Below are positions 16,056 through 25,241 of a DNA stretch of 64,000 nt, in pieces. A model generated the notes under the pieces. It was not told the origin of the DNA. It saw nothing but the letters and a program-made list of their open reading frames with translations, and did not search any database. The first letter of the stretch is position 1; the number at the start of each line of letters is the position of its first letter. This DNA comes from Parendozoicomonas haliclonae (GTDB taxonomy: Bacteria > Pseudomonadota > Gammaproteobacteria > Pseudomonadales > Endozoicomonadaceae): positions 186,001 through 250,000 of the forward strand of contig NZ_FWPT01000002.1 in the NCBI RefSeq assembly GCF_900174585.1, read 5' to 3'. The translations under genes were made by a program, and so were the position numbers.

Positions 16056-17117
16056 ATGACCAACACACAGTTCAAGCTCATCGAAAATGGCCGGGTTAAA
16101 CAGGGCCTTCATTCACAGCCAGTAGATGAGATCAACTTCCGTGATTTTCATCTGCGCACAGCCATGGGGAAAACAGCCGGGGCATTTAAGCGCTGGTTTG
16201 GTTTCAATCAATTCCAGTTTGTATCAGCCATCTGTCCAGAGCTGATTGTCGGTGCTGCGATTGTTGATACCCGCATCGCAGTTGTCTCATTCGTGTATAT
16301 CTATCACACCGCCTCCGGCAAGCTGCACAGCTACCAGTTCAAGGCACCGACCTTCGGTGGCTTTTCCTCCGTGAACCAGACACCGGATAATGGCACCTGG
16401 TACTTCCGTCAGGGCCAAAACAGTGTGGAACTCAGCTGCGCCAATAACGAACGCACTCTGACTGTTCGCCTGAAAGATGGCACCTCTGTGGATATGACCT
16501 TCCCGATGGAAGAGTTTGATCCGATTCGTCTGGCAACCCGGGTGGATATTAATGGCTTTGCCTACACCCAGAAGATGGCCGGTGTTCCCTGCAAAGGACA
16601 AGTCTCCTGCAAGTCCGGCACTTTTGATCTGGAAGAGCTCAAGGCCTGTGCCAGCCTCGACTGGTCGGCAGGCTACCTGCGCCGCCGCTGTTTCTGGAAC
16701 TGGATCTGCCTGTCAGGACAGATGGACGATGGTCGAGCCATTGGTGTGAACGGTGCCTGTTTCACCAATGAAAGCAGCTTTAATGAAAATGGCTTCTGGG
16801 TTGATGGCAAGCTTTATATCCTGCCTGGTATCGCCTTTGACTATGATCCCGACAAGCTGTTTGAGCCTTGGAGCATCTATTCTAATAACCAGCATTCCAA
16901 CAACACCGTTGAGGGGCAGCACCCAGGCGGCAATAAACTCAATCTGACGTTTTATCCCGAAGGCGCGCAGGTTGAGAAGAATAACTTCATGATTATGGCC
17001 AGTAACTTCCACCAGCTGTTTGGACACTTTGAAGGTGAACTGACCACGGCGGATGGCGAAGTGATTACCATCGACAAAATTTATGGCTTTACTGAAGAGC
17101 ACTACGCCAAGTGGTGA
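16056..17117 (+). CDS. DUF2804-family protein
   Basis: The 353-residue protein fits the uncharacterised DUF2804 family: a beta-rich lipocalin/heparinase-II-like pattern with the conserved stretch RRRCFWNWICLSGQMDDGRAIGVN and an N-terminal segment ending FKRWFGFNQFQFVS. Function is not established; members are usually called hypothetical, and some neighbours suggest lipid or isoprenoid handling. ATG 16056 is chosen over an in-frame TTG at 16038 because it is the only ATG near the family N-terminus. No signal peptide or membrane segment is visible, so it is probably cytosolic. It follows the myo-inositol oxygenase gene after a likely terminator, so cotranscription is not expected. Confidence 0.75.
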   Translation: MTNTQFKLIENGRVKQGLHSQPVDEINFRDFHLRTAMGKTAGAFKRWFGFNQFQFVSAICPELIVGAAIVDTRIAVVSFVYIYHTASGKLHSYQFKAPTFGGFSSVNQTPDNGTWYFRQGQNSVELSCANNERTLTVRLKDGTSVDMTFPMEEFDPIRLATRVDINGFAYTQKMAGVPCKGQVSCKSGTFDLEELKACASLDWSAGYLRRRCFWNWICLSGQMDDGRAIGVNGACFTNESSFNENGFWVDGKLYILPGIAFDYDPDKLFEPWSIYSNNQHSNNTVEGQHPGGNKLNLTFYPEGAQVEKNNFMIMASNFHQLFGHFEGELTTADGEVITIDKIYGFTEEHYAKW

Positions 17118-17227
17118 TAATGCTGTGGTGACAAAGCAGACATGACAGAGCAGTGGAGGCATATTGATCAGGCATCGTAACCTTTCAATATGCCCCAGAA
17201 ATACAACAATAGAACTGCGATTTTAAA

Positions 17228-17494
17228 ATGGATTATCTCAATTATTACGGCATCGACTGGATCGCTATGGTTCTTACCTTTCTGGCAATCTGGCAAATCG
17301 GAAACAAGAATAAAATTGGCTTCCTGCTCATGATGGGCGGAAATTCCAGCTGGATTGCTATTGGTTATTTGTCTGAAAGTATGGCCATGATTATTGCCAA
17401 TATCATTTTCTTTTCTATGAATTTGCGGGCCATCATCAAGTGGTCAAAAACCCATGATTCCGCACCTGCGCCAAGCGAACCTCTGAAATCTTAA
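17228..17494 (+). CDS. Small three-segment membrane protein, PnuC-like half
   Basis: The 88-residue protein is almost entirely hydrophobic, with segments near 8-24, 31-47 and 50-70. The pattern IGFLLMMGGNSSWIAIGYL followed by IANIIFFSMNLRAIIKW resembles one half of PnuC-type vitamin transporters and related small SWEET/semiSWEET-like proteins. It may form a homodimeric transporter, which is inference. A short polar tail (THDSAPAPSEPLKS) follows. A clear terminator ends the unit. Confidence 0.7.
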   Translation: MDYLNYYGIDWIAMVLTFLAIWQIGNKNKIGFLLMMGGNSSWIAIGYLSESMAMIIANIIFFSMNLRAIIKWSKTHDSAPAPSEPLKS

Positions 17495-17512
17495 ATGCAA
17501 TGCCATTGATAC

Positions 17513-17540
17513 AACCCGCATCACCCTGATGCGGGTTTGA
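17513..17540 (+). terminator. Rho-independent terminator
   Basis: AACCCGCATCA and TGATGCGGGTT form a perfect 11-bp stem with a CCC loop, 18 bases after the small membrane-protein stop, and end in TTT. Confidence 0.8.
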
Positions 17541-17615
17541 CTGCCCCCACCCTTCATCTACCTTTACTGCGCGTTATCCCGCCTCCGCAGTCAGACCATG
17601 AAGGGAGTTGCTTCC

Positions 17616-18140
17616 ATGGGTACACCCAAAACGTGCGTTGCCATCTACAAGACACATCATGCCGCTGATGATGCTGTTAAACGTCTGCAGAAAGCCGGCT
17701 TCGATATGAAAAAAATCTCGGTGGTCGGTAATGATTACCACACGGAAGAGCATGTTGTTGGCTACTACAACACCGGCGATCGAATGAAAGCCTGGGGCAA
17801 GATCGGTGCGTTCTGGGGTGGCCTCTGGGGTATCCTGTTCGGTGCCGCCTTCTTTGTGATTCCCGGTATTGGACCGCTGGTTGTTGCCGGCCCACTGGTT
17901 GCAGCTATTGTTGGCGGACTGGAAGGTGCTGTTGTCGTGGGCGGTTTAACGGCGATCGGTGCAGGCCTTGCCAGCATTGGCATTCCGAAAGACAGCATCG
18001 TTCGTTATGAAGAATCGCTTTCCGCTGGTGAATTTCTGGTGCTGTTCAATGGCCCGGATGAAGATGTCGCTCGCGCCGCTGCCCTGCTGATGCAAGATAC
18101 TGACCACACAGGTGTAGAGACTCACGAGAAAAGCGCCTGA
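17616..18140 (+). CDS. General-stress-type protein with glycine-rich membrane-associated core
   Basis: The 174-residue protein starts at ATG 17616, which has AGGGAG 8 bases upstream; ATG 17598 is in frame but lacks a good site. The N-terminal domain (about 1-55, CVAIYKTHHAADDAVKRLQKAGFDMKKISVVGND) resembles the YflT/general stress protein 17M domain: a strand, a helix with a small-residue pattern, then a strand. A glycine/alanine-rich hydrophobic middle (about 60-125, GGLWGILFGAAFFVIPGIGPL...) could form two membrane segments or a glycine-zipper. A ferredoxin-like C-terminal repeat follows (SIVRYEESLSAGEFLVLFNG). Family members are stress-induced, but function is unknown. A stem-loop with a T tract follows the gene. 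Confidence 0.72.
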   Translation: MGTPKTCVAIYKTHHAADDAVKRLQKAGFDMKKISVVGNDYHTEEHVVGYYNTGDRMKAWGKIGAFWGGLWGILFGAAFFVIPGIGPLVVAGPLVAAIVGGLEGAVVVGGLTAIGAGLASIGIPKDSIVRYEESLSAGEFLVLFNGPDEDVARAAALLMQDTDHTGVETHEKSA

Positions 18141-18155
18141 ACAAAAACAATTGAT

Positions 18156-18186
18156 AACGAGCGGTCTATTCTGGCTGCTCGTTTTC
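18156..18186 (+). terminator. Terminator after the stress-type gene
   Basis: AACGAGC and GCTCGTT form a 7-bp stem with a 14-nt loop, and the T-rich end TTTTC follows. Confidence 0.55.
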
Positions 18187-18209
18187 ATCAGAGATTCAAT
18201 CCAAGCTCT

Positions 18210-18475
18210 AGGGTCTGTTGACGTTTTAGGATGCGGCTCAGTGAGACTGGAAGCCGTTCATCGTTAGGAAGGCTTGTGAAAATCGTAGTTGCCCTACATT
18301 AAGCAAGCCTGACGCTACGAGGGGCGGCTTCCAGCCTCACCCGAAGGGCTTTCCCGAGAGCTTCCAGGGCGTCGTTGCAGCGATTTGAAAGAGAACCACT
18401 ATTCCTGCATCGCTGCGCCTAGCCCTGAAAACTCTCGGGGAAGCTGAGCGCGATCATAAAACGTCAACAGTCCCT
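18210..18475. mobile_element. MITE-like element, copy B (266 bp)
   Basis: The terminal repeats AGGGTCTGTTGACGTTTTA and AAAACGTCAACAGTCCCT differ from perfect complementarity by one base in the last five. They also carry compensating changes relative to copy A: GTTGACG with CGTCAAC here against GTTGAGG with CCTCAAC there. The interior is collinear with copy A. It adds GGCTTTCCCGAGAGCTTCC, which pairs with GGGAAGC/CTCGGG sequence near the right end, so a long cruciform can form. The ends are bounded by TA on both sides (TA|GGG...CCC|TA), as expected for TA-target insertion. It lies 90 bases before the ABC-transporter operon. Confidence 0.8.
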
Positions 18476-18565
18476 ACCCATAATCTCAACCGGCTTCAAA
18501 ACTGTCCCCTTCGGACAATCAGTGCCACATTTATTAAATACGGTTGGCTTTCTGGCAGACTCTCT

Positions 18566-20755
18566 ATGCCCCCGACAGGGACAGTAAAACAATTACTCAT
18601 CGGGCTGATGCTGGTTATGATAATGACCGGCTGCACCGACACGTCCTGGAACAACCCAAACCCGCCAGAGCAACCCGGCGAGACCGTTTACTACGGCAGC
18701 TTCTCTACTCGTCTGCAGCATCTTGATCCGGTTCGCTCCTACAGTGCTGAAGAAGCCCTGTTTATCGACCAGATTTACGAAGCGCCCTACCGTTACCATT
18801 TTCTGAAACGACCTTATGTGCTGGAACCCGCGCTTGCCAAAGGCATGCCGGAAGTTTCCTATCTGGATAAGCATCTCAAGCCGGTTCCAAGGGACAGCTC
18901 TCAGCCGGCTTACAGTGTTTACATCATCACCTTAAAACCGAATATTCGTTATCAACCTCATCCTGCTCTGGCTAAAGATGAGCAGGACAATGCTCTATAT
19001 CTGTTCAAAGATGAAAGCTCTGCACTGCAGTACAAGACCCTTTATGACTTTCCTCAAAGCGGAACCCGCGAGCTGATAGCCGCCGACTTCGCCTATGGCA
19101 TCAAGCGATTGGCCGATCCGAAAAATAAATCCCCGCTGCTTGGCTTCCTCTCCAATTACATCGTGGGGATGGAGGACTTCAGCAAAACCGTTATGGCGCA
19201 GGATCGGAGTGGCTGGCTTGATTTAAGAACTCTGCCGCTGGAAGGAGTCGAGGTCGTAGACAAGTACACACTGGCTATCCGAATCAAGGGCCTTTATCCC
19301 CAATTCCGTTACTGGCTGGCCATGCACTTTTTTGCCCCCATGCCCTGGGAGGCTGACAGATTCTATCACAATCCCGGTTTTCAGAACCGCAATATGACCG
19401 TGGACTGGTATCCCATCGGTACCGGCGCCTTCATGATGACCCGCAATGATCCCAACAGTGGCATTACCCTGGAGCGAAACCCCAACTATCGCACCGATCT
19501 CTTTCCCTCCGAAGGCGCACCGGGCGACAAAGAGAAAGGCTTTCTCACCGATGCTGGTAAGCCCATGCCTTTTATTGATCGAGCTACCTTTCGGCTGGAA
19601 AAGGAGAGCCTGCCCCAATGGTCCAAATTTATGCAGGGCTGGTATGACCGCTCGGGGGATGATGGCGCCAATATCAGCTCCAGCAATTTCGACCGGGCCT
19701 TCACGGTGTCCGGCAATGGTGTCGATCTCAGCCAGGAGATGCTCGATCGGGGAATTACTGTCAGTACCGAGCTAAAGCCGTCTATTTATTACTACGGCTT
19801 TAATATGAAAGACCCGGTGGTGGGCGGCACGACCGAAGCCAAACGCAAACTGCGTCAGGCCATCAGCATAGCTATCAATACCGAAGAGTTTCTGGAGATC
19901 TTTGCTAATGGCCGGGGACAGGCCGCGCAAGGGCCCATCCCTCCCGGGATTCCCGGGTACGTGGAAGGCAAGGCCGGCATTAACCCTTACATCTACGACT
20001 GGGTCGATGGCAGACCTCAGCGAAAATCCGTTGAGCAGGCCAAACGTCTGCTGGCCGAGGCTGGCTATCCTAATGGCCGGGATAAGAATACCGGCCAGCC
20101 GCTGATTCTTTATCTCGATACCACCGGAGGCGATGCCGGTCCGATCGCCGACTGGCGCAGACGACAGTTTGAGAAGATTGGTATCCAGCTTGAATACCGC
20201 ACCAGTGACTATGTGCGCTTCAAGGAGAAAATGCGCAACGGCAATACCCAGATGTTTGGCTGGGGATGGCTGGCCGATTATCCCGACCCGGAAAACTTCC
20301 TGTTCCTGCTTGATGGTTCCCAGACCAGTGAGAACTGTCAGTGTGATGGTGCCAATACCAGCAATTACGACAACCCGGCATTCAACCTCCTGTTCCAACA
20401 AATGAAAGCCATGGACAACAGCCCCGAACGGGAAGCGCTTCTGGCACGTATGGTCGAAATGGTACGAAAGGATGCGCCCTGGTTTAGCGGTTATCACACC
20501 AAAGAGTACTACCTGAATAACAGCTGGGTCAGCAATGTGAAGCGTCATGGCATCGCCAAAGATACCTTCAAATATCTAAGGCTGGACACCGCTGAACGCA
20601 GCCAGAGGCAAGTGCAATGGAACACACCTGTTGTCTGGCCGCTCATCGCAGGATTGGCCGGAACCGCCATTATTATTTTTCCGGCGATTCGCGCCTACCG
20701 CCGCCGGCAGACCCAGACCATCAATAAAAGCACGAGCCAAAGGGGGAACGGCTGA
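18566..20755 (+). CDS. Peptide-type ABC transporter substrate-binding lipoprotein (family 5)
   Basis: This is the periplasmic binding component of the transporter encoded by the next three genes. The 729 residues are long compared with DppA/OppA (about 535-545) and YejA (about 600). The N-terminus has a lipobox (LMLVMIMTGC, Cys at about 23), so the protein should be lipid-anchored. The SBP family 5 fold is recognisable from LDPVRSYSAEEALFIDQIYEAP, the RQAISIAIN motif and the AGYPNG/WGWLADYPDPENFL segment. A second hydrophobic segment near the C-terminus (WPLIAGLAGTAIIIFPAIRAYRRRQ) looks like a membrane anchor with positive residues on the cytosolic side. Having both a lipobox and a C-terminal anchor is odd. 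It starts the operon: the next ATG is 2 bases after its stop. Substrate is probably peptides, but this is not provable here. Confidence 0.88.
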   Translation: MPPTGTVKQLLIGLMLVMIMTGCTDTSWNNPNPPEQPGETVYYGSFSTRLQHLDPVRSYSAEEALFIDQIYEAPYRYHFLKRPYVLEPALAKGMPEVSYLDKHLKPVPRDSSQPAYSVYIITLKPNIRYQPHPALAKDEQDNALYLFKDESSALQYKTLYDFPQSGTRELIAADFAYGIKRLADPKNKSPLLGFLSNYIVGMEDFSKTVMAQDRSGWLDLRTLPLEGVEVVDKYTLAIRIKGLYPQFRYWLAMHFFAPMPWEADRFYHNPGFQNRNMTVDWYPIGTGAFMMTRNDPNSGITLERNPNYRTDLFPSEGAPGDKEKGFLTDAGKPMPFIDRATFRLEKESLPQWSKFMQGWYDRSGDDGANISSSNFDRAFTVSGNGVDLSQEMLDRGITVSTELKPSIYYYGFNMKDPVVGGTTEAKRKLRQAISIAINTEEFLEIFANGRGQAAQGPIPPGIPGYVEGKAGINPYIYDWVDGRPQRKSVEQAKRLLAEAGYPNGRDKNTGQPLILYLDTTGGDAGPIADWRRRQFEKIGIQLEYRTSDYVRFKEKMRNGNTQMFGWGWLADYPDPENFLFLLDGSQTSENCQCDGANTSNYDNPAFNLLFQQMKAMDNSPEREALLARMVEMVRKDAPWFSGYHTKEYYLNNSWVSNVKRHGIAKDTFKYLRLDTAERSQRQVQWNTPVVWPLIAGLAGTAIIIFPAIRAYRRRQTQTINKSTSQRGNG

Positions 20756-20757
20756 CC

Positions 20758-21735
20758 ATGTTTGCCTACATCATCCGGCGGCTGCTCTACGCCATTCCGA
20801 TTCTGGTTGGCGTTAACCTGATCACTTTCGTGCTGTTCTTTGTGGTGAACAGCCCGGAAGATGTCGCCCGCGCCCATCTCGGCGAAAAATACGTTACCCC
20901 ACAGGCCATTGAGAACTGGGTGCATGAGAAGGGCTACAACCATCCGCTGATGTATAACGCTGATGCCGATGGCCTGAACCGGATTACCGACACCATCTTC
21001 TACCAAAAGTCTCTCAAACTGTTCACCCTGGATTTTGGGCAGGCCGATGATGGCCGGGATATCGCTACTGATGTACTGACGCGTATGGGCCCAAGCCTTG
21101 CGCTGGCTATTCCGACGTTTGTTATTGGTATCTGGATCAACATCTGTGTGGCGCTGATTGTGGTGATGTTTCGCGCCACCCATCTGGACAAGGCCGCTGT
21201 TGCACTGTTTGTATCGTTGATGTCGATCTCCGGGTTGTTCTACATCATCGGTGGCCAATATATGGTGGCAACCCTGTGGCGGCTGGTGCCGATCTCTGGC
21301 TTTGAACCCGGTGCCATGGCCTGGAAGTTCCTGATTCTGCCGGTAGTGATTGGAGTTATTTCTGGTATTGGGTTGGGCGCCCGCTGGTATCGCACGCTGT
21401 TTCTGGAAACCGTGGATCAGGACTTTGTTCGTACCGCCCGAGCCAAGGGCGTGAGCGAACTGGGCGTGCTGTTCCACCATGTTCTGCCCAACGCTCTGCT
21501 ACCGATTCTGACCGGTGTGGTCGTGGTGATTCCCTCGCTGTTTATGGGCAGCCTGTTGATGGAAGCCTTCTTTGGTATTCCGGGGCTGGGCAGCTATATG
21601 CTCGATGCCATTCGCGCTCAGGATTTTGCCATTGTTCGCACCATGGTGTTCGTGGGTTCGGTGCTCTATATCCTCGGTCTGATTCTCACGGATATCTCCT
21701 ACACCATGGCTGACCCACGGGTGAGGTTGAACTGA
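20758..21735 (+). CDS. ABC transporter permease, DppB/YejB type
   Basis: The 325-residue inner-membrane permease starts with MFAYIIRRLLYAIPILVGVNLITFVLFF, the typical first segment of DppB/OppB proteins. It has about six membrane segments. The EAA coupling loop is present near 220-245 (FVRTARAKGVSELGVLFHHVLPNAL) and is the site that contacts the ATPase. The C-terminal EAFFGIPGLGSYMLDAI is also characteristic. It pairs with the next permease to form the channel. Confidence 0.93.
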   Translation: MFAYIIRRLLYAIPILVGVNLITFVLFFVVNSPEDVARAHLGEKYVTPQAIENWVHEKGYNHPLMYNADADGLNRITDTIFYQKSLKLFTLDFGQADDGRDIATDVLTRMGPSLALAIPTFVIGIWINICVALIVVMFRATHLDKAAVALFVSLMSISGLFYIIGGQYMVATLWRLVPISGFEPGAMAWKFLILPVVIGVISGIGLGARWYRTLFLETVDQDFVRTARAKGVSELGVLFHHVLPNALLPILTGVVVVIPSLFMGSLLMEAFFGIPGLGSYMLDAIRAQDFAIVRTMVFVGSVLYILGLILTDISYTMADPRVRLN

Positions 21736-21736
21736 T

Positions 21737-23119
21737 ATGGATATCTTCACCGTCAAGCCGGTAATCCTTTGGACCGATCTTATGCTATGGCTGCTGGTTA
21801 TCAGCATCACCGCCTTTCTGTTCAGTCTGCGCAGCAACCCGGAATCCCGTGATCAATGGCGGCAGGTATTCAGTTCCCGACTGGGAATGGCCACCTTTAT
21901 TATTATTTTGTCGTACATAACACTGGCACTGATCGACTCCCTGCATTTTCGCAAACCACTACCGCCTGCTGCCGGACAAAACCCAGAAACCACCTATTAC
22001 TCGAATAAAGTCCACAGCGTACTGGATCTGATTCTGGGAGAGATGGGCGAACGTAAGGAACGCTCCTACTCCGAACCCTTTGCCTTGAAGTCTTTCACTA
22101 AAGAAAACATGACCAACGAGCAGGGTCAGACTTATCGGGATTATCCGGACTTGGAACACGCCGGCAGTCACCTTGAAAACAAAGCTGAACATCATAGAGA
22201 TCTGCTTTGGCAAAGCCTGATAGGCCTAACCAAAGGACTACTCTTCGGAGTCATTCTCTGCGCCTTGATGAAAGGGACGACACGCTCAAGTTCACTCCCC
22301 TGGGGAACAGCCATGACCACCATTCTGGTGATCTGTATGCTGCTTGGCTGGTTGCTTCATGTCGGCAATCTCTACCATATCCTTGGCACAGATCGAGCTG
22401 GCAACGATACGCTTTATGACTCGATAAAAGGGATACGGACCGGCGTTCTGATCGGCACGCTGGCAACGCTGATTATGATGCCGATTGCCATCACTCTGGG
22501 TATCTGTGCCGGTTACTTTAAAGGCTGGGTCGATGACACCGTTCAGTACCTGTACACAACGCTGAGTTCCATTCCCGGCATTCTGCTGATTGCCGCGGCG
22601 ATTCTGCAGTTTCAGGTATTTATTGATTTGAACCCCGGCTTCTTTGAAGTGGGTCTGGAAAAGGCCGATGCCCGCTTTCTTGGGTTGTGCTTTATTCTCG
22701 GGATTACCAGCTGGGCCGGACTTTGTCGTCTGTTGCGGGCCGAGACCTTAAAGATCAGTCAGCTGCCTTATGTTCAGGCAGCCCATGCTTTTGGCGTGTC
22801 CCATATTCGGGTGATTCGGCAGCATATTCTTCCGAATGTGATGCATATCATCCTGATTACCTTTGTACTGGACTTCAGTGGTCTGGTGCTGGCGGAGGCG
22901 GTGCTGTCGTATATCGGTGTGGGTGTTGATTCCTCCATGCCCAGCTGGGGCAATATGATCAACCTTGCCCGCTCGGAGCTTTCGCAGGAACCTGTCGTCT
23001 GGTGGAACCTGGTCGGTGCCTTCTTCTTTATGTTTACGCTGGTACTGGCCGCCAACCTGTTCTCTGATCTGGTAAATGAAGCCTTCAACCCGAAAAACCG
23101 GCAGGAGCGTGCCCAATGA
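21737..23119 (+). CDS. ABC transporter permease, OppC/YejE type with enlarged N-terminal loop
   Basis: The second permease has 460 residues, well above the usual 300-340. The extra length is a charged, presumably periplasmic segment after TM2 (about residues 70-145, KPLPPAAGQNPETTYY... to HLENKAEHHRDLLWQ), plus additional N-terminal membrane segments. The conserved core follows, with LGTDRAGNDTLYDSIKGIRTGVLIG, as in OppC/YejE. The EAA loop is LPYVQAAHAFGVSHIRVIRQHILPN and the C-terminal motif is AVLSYIGVGVDSSMPSWGNMI. The enlarged loop may dock the long binding protein, which is inference. Its stop overlaps the ATPase ATG (ATGA). Confidence 0.92.
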   Translation: MDIFTVKPVILWTDLMLWLLVISITAFLFSLRSNPESRDQWRQVFSSRLGMATFIIILSYITLALIDSLHFRKPLPPAAGQNPETTYYSNKVHSVLDLILGEMGERKERSYSEPFALKSFTKENMTNEQGQTYRDYPDLEHAGSHLENKAEHHRDLLWQSLIGLTKGLLFGVILCALMKGTTRSSSLPWGTAMTTILVICMLLGWLLHVGNLYHILGTDRAGNDTLYDSIKGIRTGVLIGTLATLIMMPIAITLGICAGYFKGWVDDTVQYLYTTLSSIPGILLIAAAILQFQVFIDLNPGFFEVGLEKADARFLGLCFILGITSWAGLCRLLRAETLKISQLPYVQAAHAFGVSHIRVIRQHILPNVMHIILITFVLDFSGLVLAEAVLSYIGVGVDSSMPSWGNMINLARSELSQEPVVWWNLVGAFFFMFTLVLAANLFSDLVNEAFNPKNRQERAQ

Positions 23120-24717
23120 CACAAGCCTCCGTGCTTTCGGTCAGGAACCTGAGTGTCGGTCTCAAAAACCGGTCACAGGATGCGGTCTTAAAGAACATCT
23201 CTTTTGATCTTACCCCCGGTGAAATCTACGCCCTTGTTGGTGAATCCGGCAGCGGCAAATCGGTTACTTCACTGGCTATGATGCGTTTATTGCCTGATGC
23301 GCTCACCGTAACAGAGGGCGAAGTGCTGTTTGAGGGGCAGGATCTGTTCAGTGCCACCGAGCAGCAGATGACGGCCGTGCGTGGCCATCGCATCGCCATG
23401 ATCTTTCAGGATGCGTTAACGTCGCTTAATCCGGTCAAGAAGATTGGTACTCAGATCGAAGAAGCCCTGAAGCTGCATACGACTCTGGATAGCAAAGCGC
23501 GACGTAAACATATTATTGGCCTGCTGCAGGAAGTCGGCCTGCCAGAGCCAGAACGGCGGATTGACTGGTATCCCCATCAGTTGTCAGGCGGTCAGCAGCA
23601 GCGGGTTATGATTGCCATAGCACTGGCCTGTGAGCCGGATGTGTTGATTGCCGACGAACCCACCACCGCCCTGGATGTCACCATCCAGAAGCAGGTGCTG
23701 GATTTAATTCACAGCCTGAGCCGCTCCCGACAGCTGGCTGTTCTGCTGATCACCCATGATATGGGCGTAGTACGGGAAACTGCACACCGGGTTGGGGTAA
23801 TGTACCAAGGCGAGATTATCGAGGAAGAAAGCTGTGATCGTTTCTTCCACAACCCACAGAAAGATTACAGCCGTCGCTTAATTGCCAGCCTGCCGGATCA
23901 ACGGCACTTCCGGGATTCCACCCCTGTCGATGCGTTATTGTCTGTCCAGAATCTCAAGGTGCACTTCCCTCAACGACAAGGAGCTCTGCAGCGTATCCAT
24001 AACTGGACCAAGGCCGTCGATGGGGTCAGTCTGACCCTTGGTCATGGTGAAACTCTGGCTTTGGTAGGCGAATCCGGCTGTGGAAAAACCACCACTGGAC
24101 GCGCCATCCTGAATCTCGATCAACCCACCTCTGGCCATATTACTTTTGAAGGTCATACCCTCAATACCTTGTCCCGCAGTGCCATGCATCCTCTGCGCCG
24201 AAAGATACAGGTGATCTTTCAGGATCCGTATTCTTCAATGAATCCAAGAATGACTGTGCTGCGGATTATTGAGGAAGGAATGATCAGCCTGAAACTGGGT
24301 CTGACACCGAACCAGCGGGAAGAGCGGGTGATTGAGCTGCTGCAGAAGGTGCAGCTGGAACCGGAACACCGACACCGCTATCCCCATGAGTTTTCCGGAG
24401 GGCAACGCCAGCGTATTGCTATTGCCCGGGCGTTGGCGGTTAATCCGCAGCTGATTATCTGTGATGAACCGACCAGCGCTCTTGATGTCTCAACCCGTGC
24501 TGAAGTATTAAAACTGCTTCAGCAGCTGCAGCAGGAGCTTGGGGTTTCTTACCTGTTTATTACCCATGATTTGTCTATCATCCCCCAACTCGCCCATAGG
24601 GTTGCGGTGATGAAAGAGGGTAAGATAGTGGAGCTGGGCGTTACAAAAGCCGTTCTTACGCAGCCTCAGCACAGCTATACGCAAGAGCTGTTGCGTGCGG
24701 TTCCCCAATTGGAATAG
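23116..24717 (+). CDS. Dual-domain ABC ATPase for peptide import (YejF/DppDF type)
   Basis: This cytosolic energiser has two fused nucleotide-binding domains in 533 residues, as in E. coli YejF (about 529). Domain 1 has Walker [11 protein letters not shown]-loop [11 protein letters not shown], signature LSGGQQQR and Walker [11 protein letters not shown] with H-loop THDMGV. Domain 2 has Walker [11 protein letters not shown]-loop [12 protein letters not shown], signature FSGGQRQR and Walker [11 protein letters not shown] with H-loop THDLSI. Both sites look complete. The fusion of the D and F subunits into one polypeptide favours the Yej type over the separate-gene Dpp/Opp types. Confidence 0.95.
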   Translation: MTQASVLSVRNLSVGLKNRSQDAVLKNISFDLTPGEIYALVGESGSGKSVTSLAMMRLLPDALTVTEGEVLFEGQDLFSATEQQMTAVRGHRIAMIFQDALTSLNPVKKIGTQIEEALKLHTTLDSKARRKHIIGLLQEVGLPEPERRIDWYPHQLSGGQQQRVMIAIALACEPDVLIADEPTTALDVTIQKQVLDLIHSLSRSRQLAVLLITHDMGVVRETAHRVGVMYQGEIIEEESCDRFFHNPQKDYSRRLIASLPDQRHFRDSTPVDALLSVQNLKVHFPQRQGALQRIHNWTKAVDGVSLTLGHGETLALVGESGCGKTTTGRAILNLDQPTSGHITFEGHTLNTLSRSAMHPLRRKIQVIFQDPYSSMNPRMTVLRIIEEGMISLKLGLTPNQREERVIELLQKVQLEPEHRHRYPHEFSGGQRQRIAIARALAVNPQLIICDEPTSALDVSTRAEVLKLLQQLQQELGVSYLFITHDLSIIPQLAHRVAVMKEGKIVELGVTKAVLTQPQHSYTQELLRAVPQLE

Positions 24718-24747
24718 CCTTATTAAGTCAGCAAACAGGAGACCAAC

Positions 24748-25098
24748 ATGTTCACCATCGCGATGATTGTTGCCTGTGCTGTTCTGTTTACTATCTGGCT
24801 GTGGCTTACGGTTCTAGCCGTGTTATGCCTGATTCTTGATCCTGAACTCACCAATATCCAACGCTGGGGGCAAAGCCTGATTGCTCTGCTCTTTCCCTTC
24901 CTGGGCGCAGCCTTTGTTTTACGATTGGTGAAAGATCATTCACCGGAAGTGATTGCACGATTCCGCTATCCTTGGCCTTTTAATAATTTAATTCTTGAGA
25001 AACCACTGCGCTCCGGCGGAACGGGAAATAATGGTGAAGTCATTCCCGGTGCCCACGGACACAACGGCGGTATTGTTCACCACCACGATAACAACTGA
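24748..25098 (+). CDS. Small two-segment membrane protein with His-rich tail
   Basis: The 116-residue protein has two hydrophobic segments (about 4-33 and 45-62) and a soluble C-terminal tail rich in Gly, Asn and His that ends HNGGIVHHHDNN. AGGAGA 5 bases upstream of ATG 24748 supports the start. It is 30 bases after the ABC ATPase and may be the last gene of that operon. I do not recognise the family. The His cluster might bind metal, which is inference. Confidence 0.65.
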   Translation: MFTIAMIVACAVLFTIWLWLTVLAVLCLILDPELTNIQRWGQSLIALLFPFLGAAFVLRLVKDHSPEVIARFRYPWPFNNLILEKPLRSGGTGNNGEVIPGAHGHNGGIVHHHDNN

Positions 25099-25241
25099 AG
25101 CCTTCCTCCAGCTCAGTGTTAACTTTTAAGACCAGCTTGTCATCTTCCCTTTAGAACCATTAATTAATAAGCACATCAAATACACATCTCAATTTAATTT
25201 GACTCACCTCTTTCAGAGCGATGATTTAGGGTGCAACTAAA

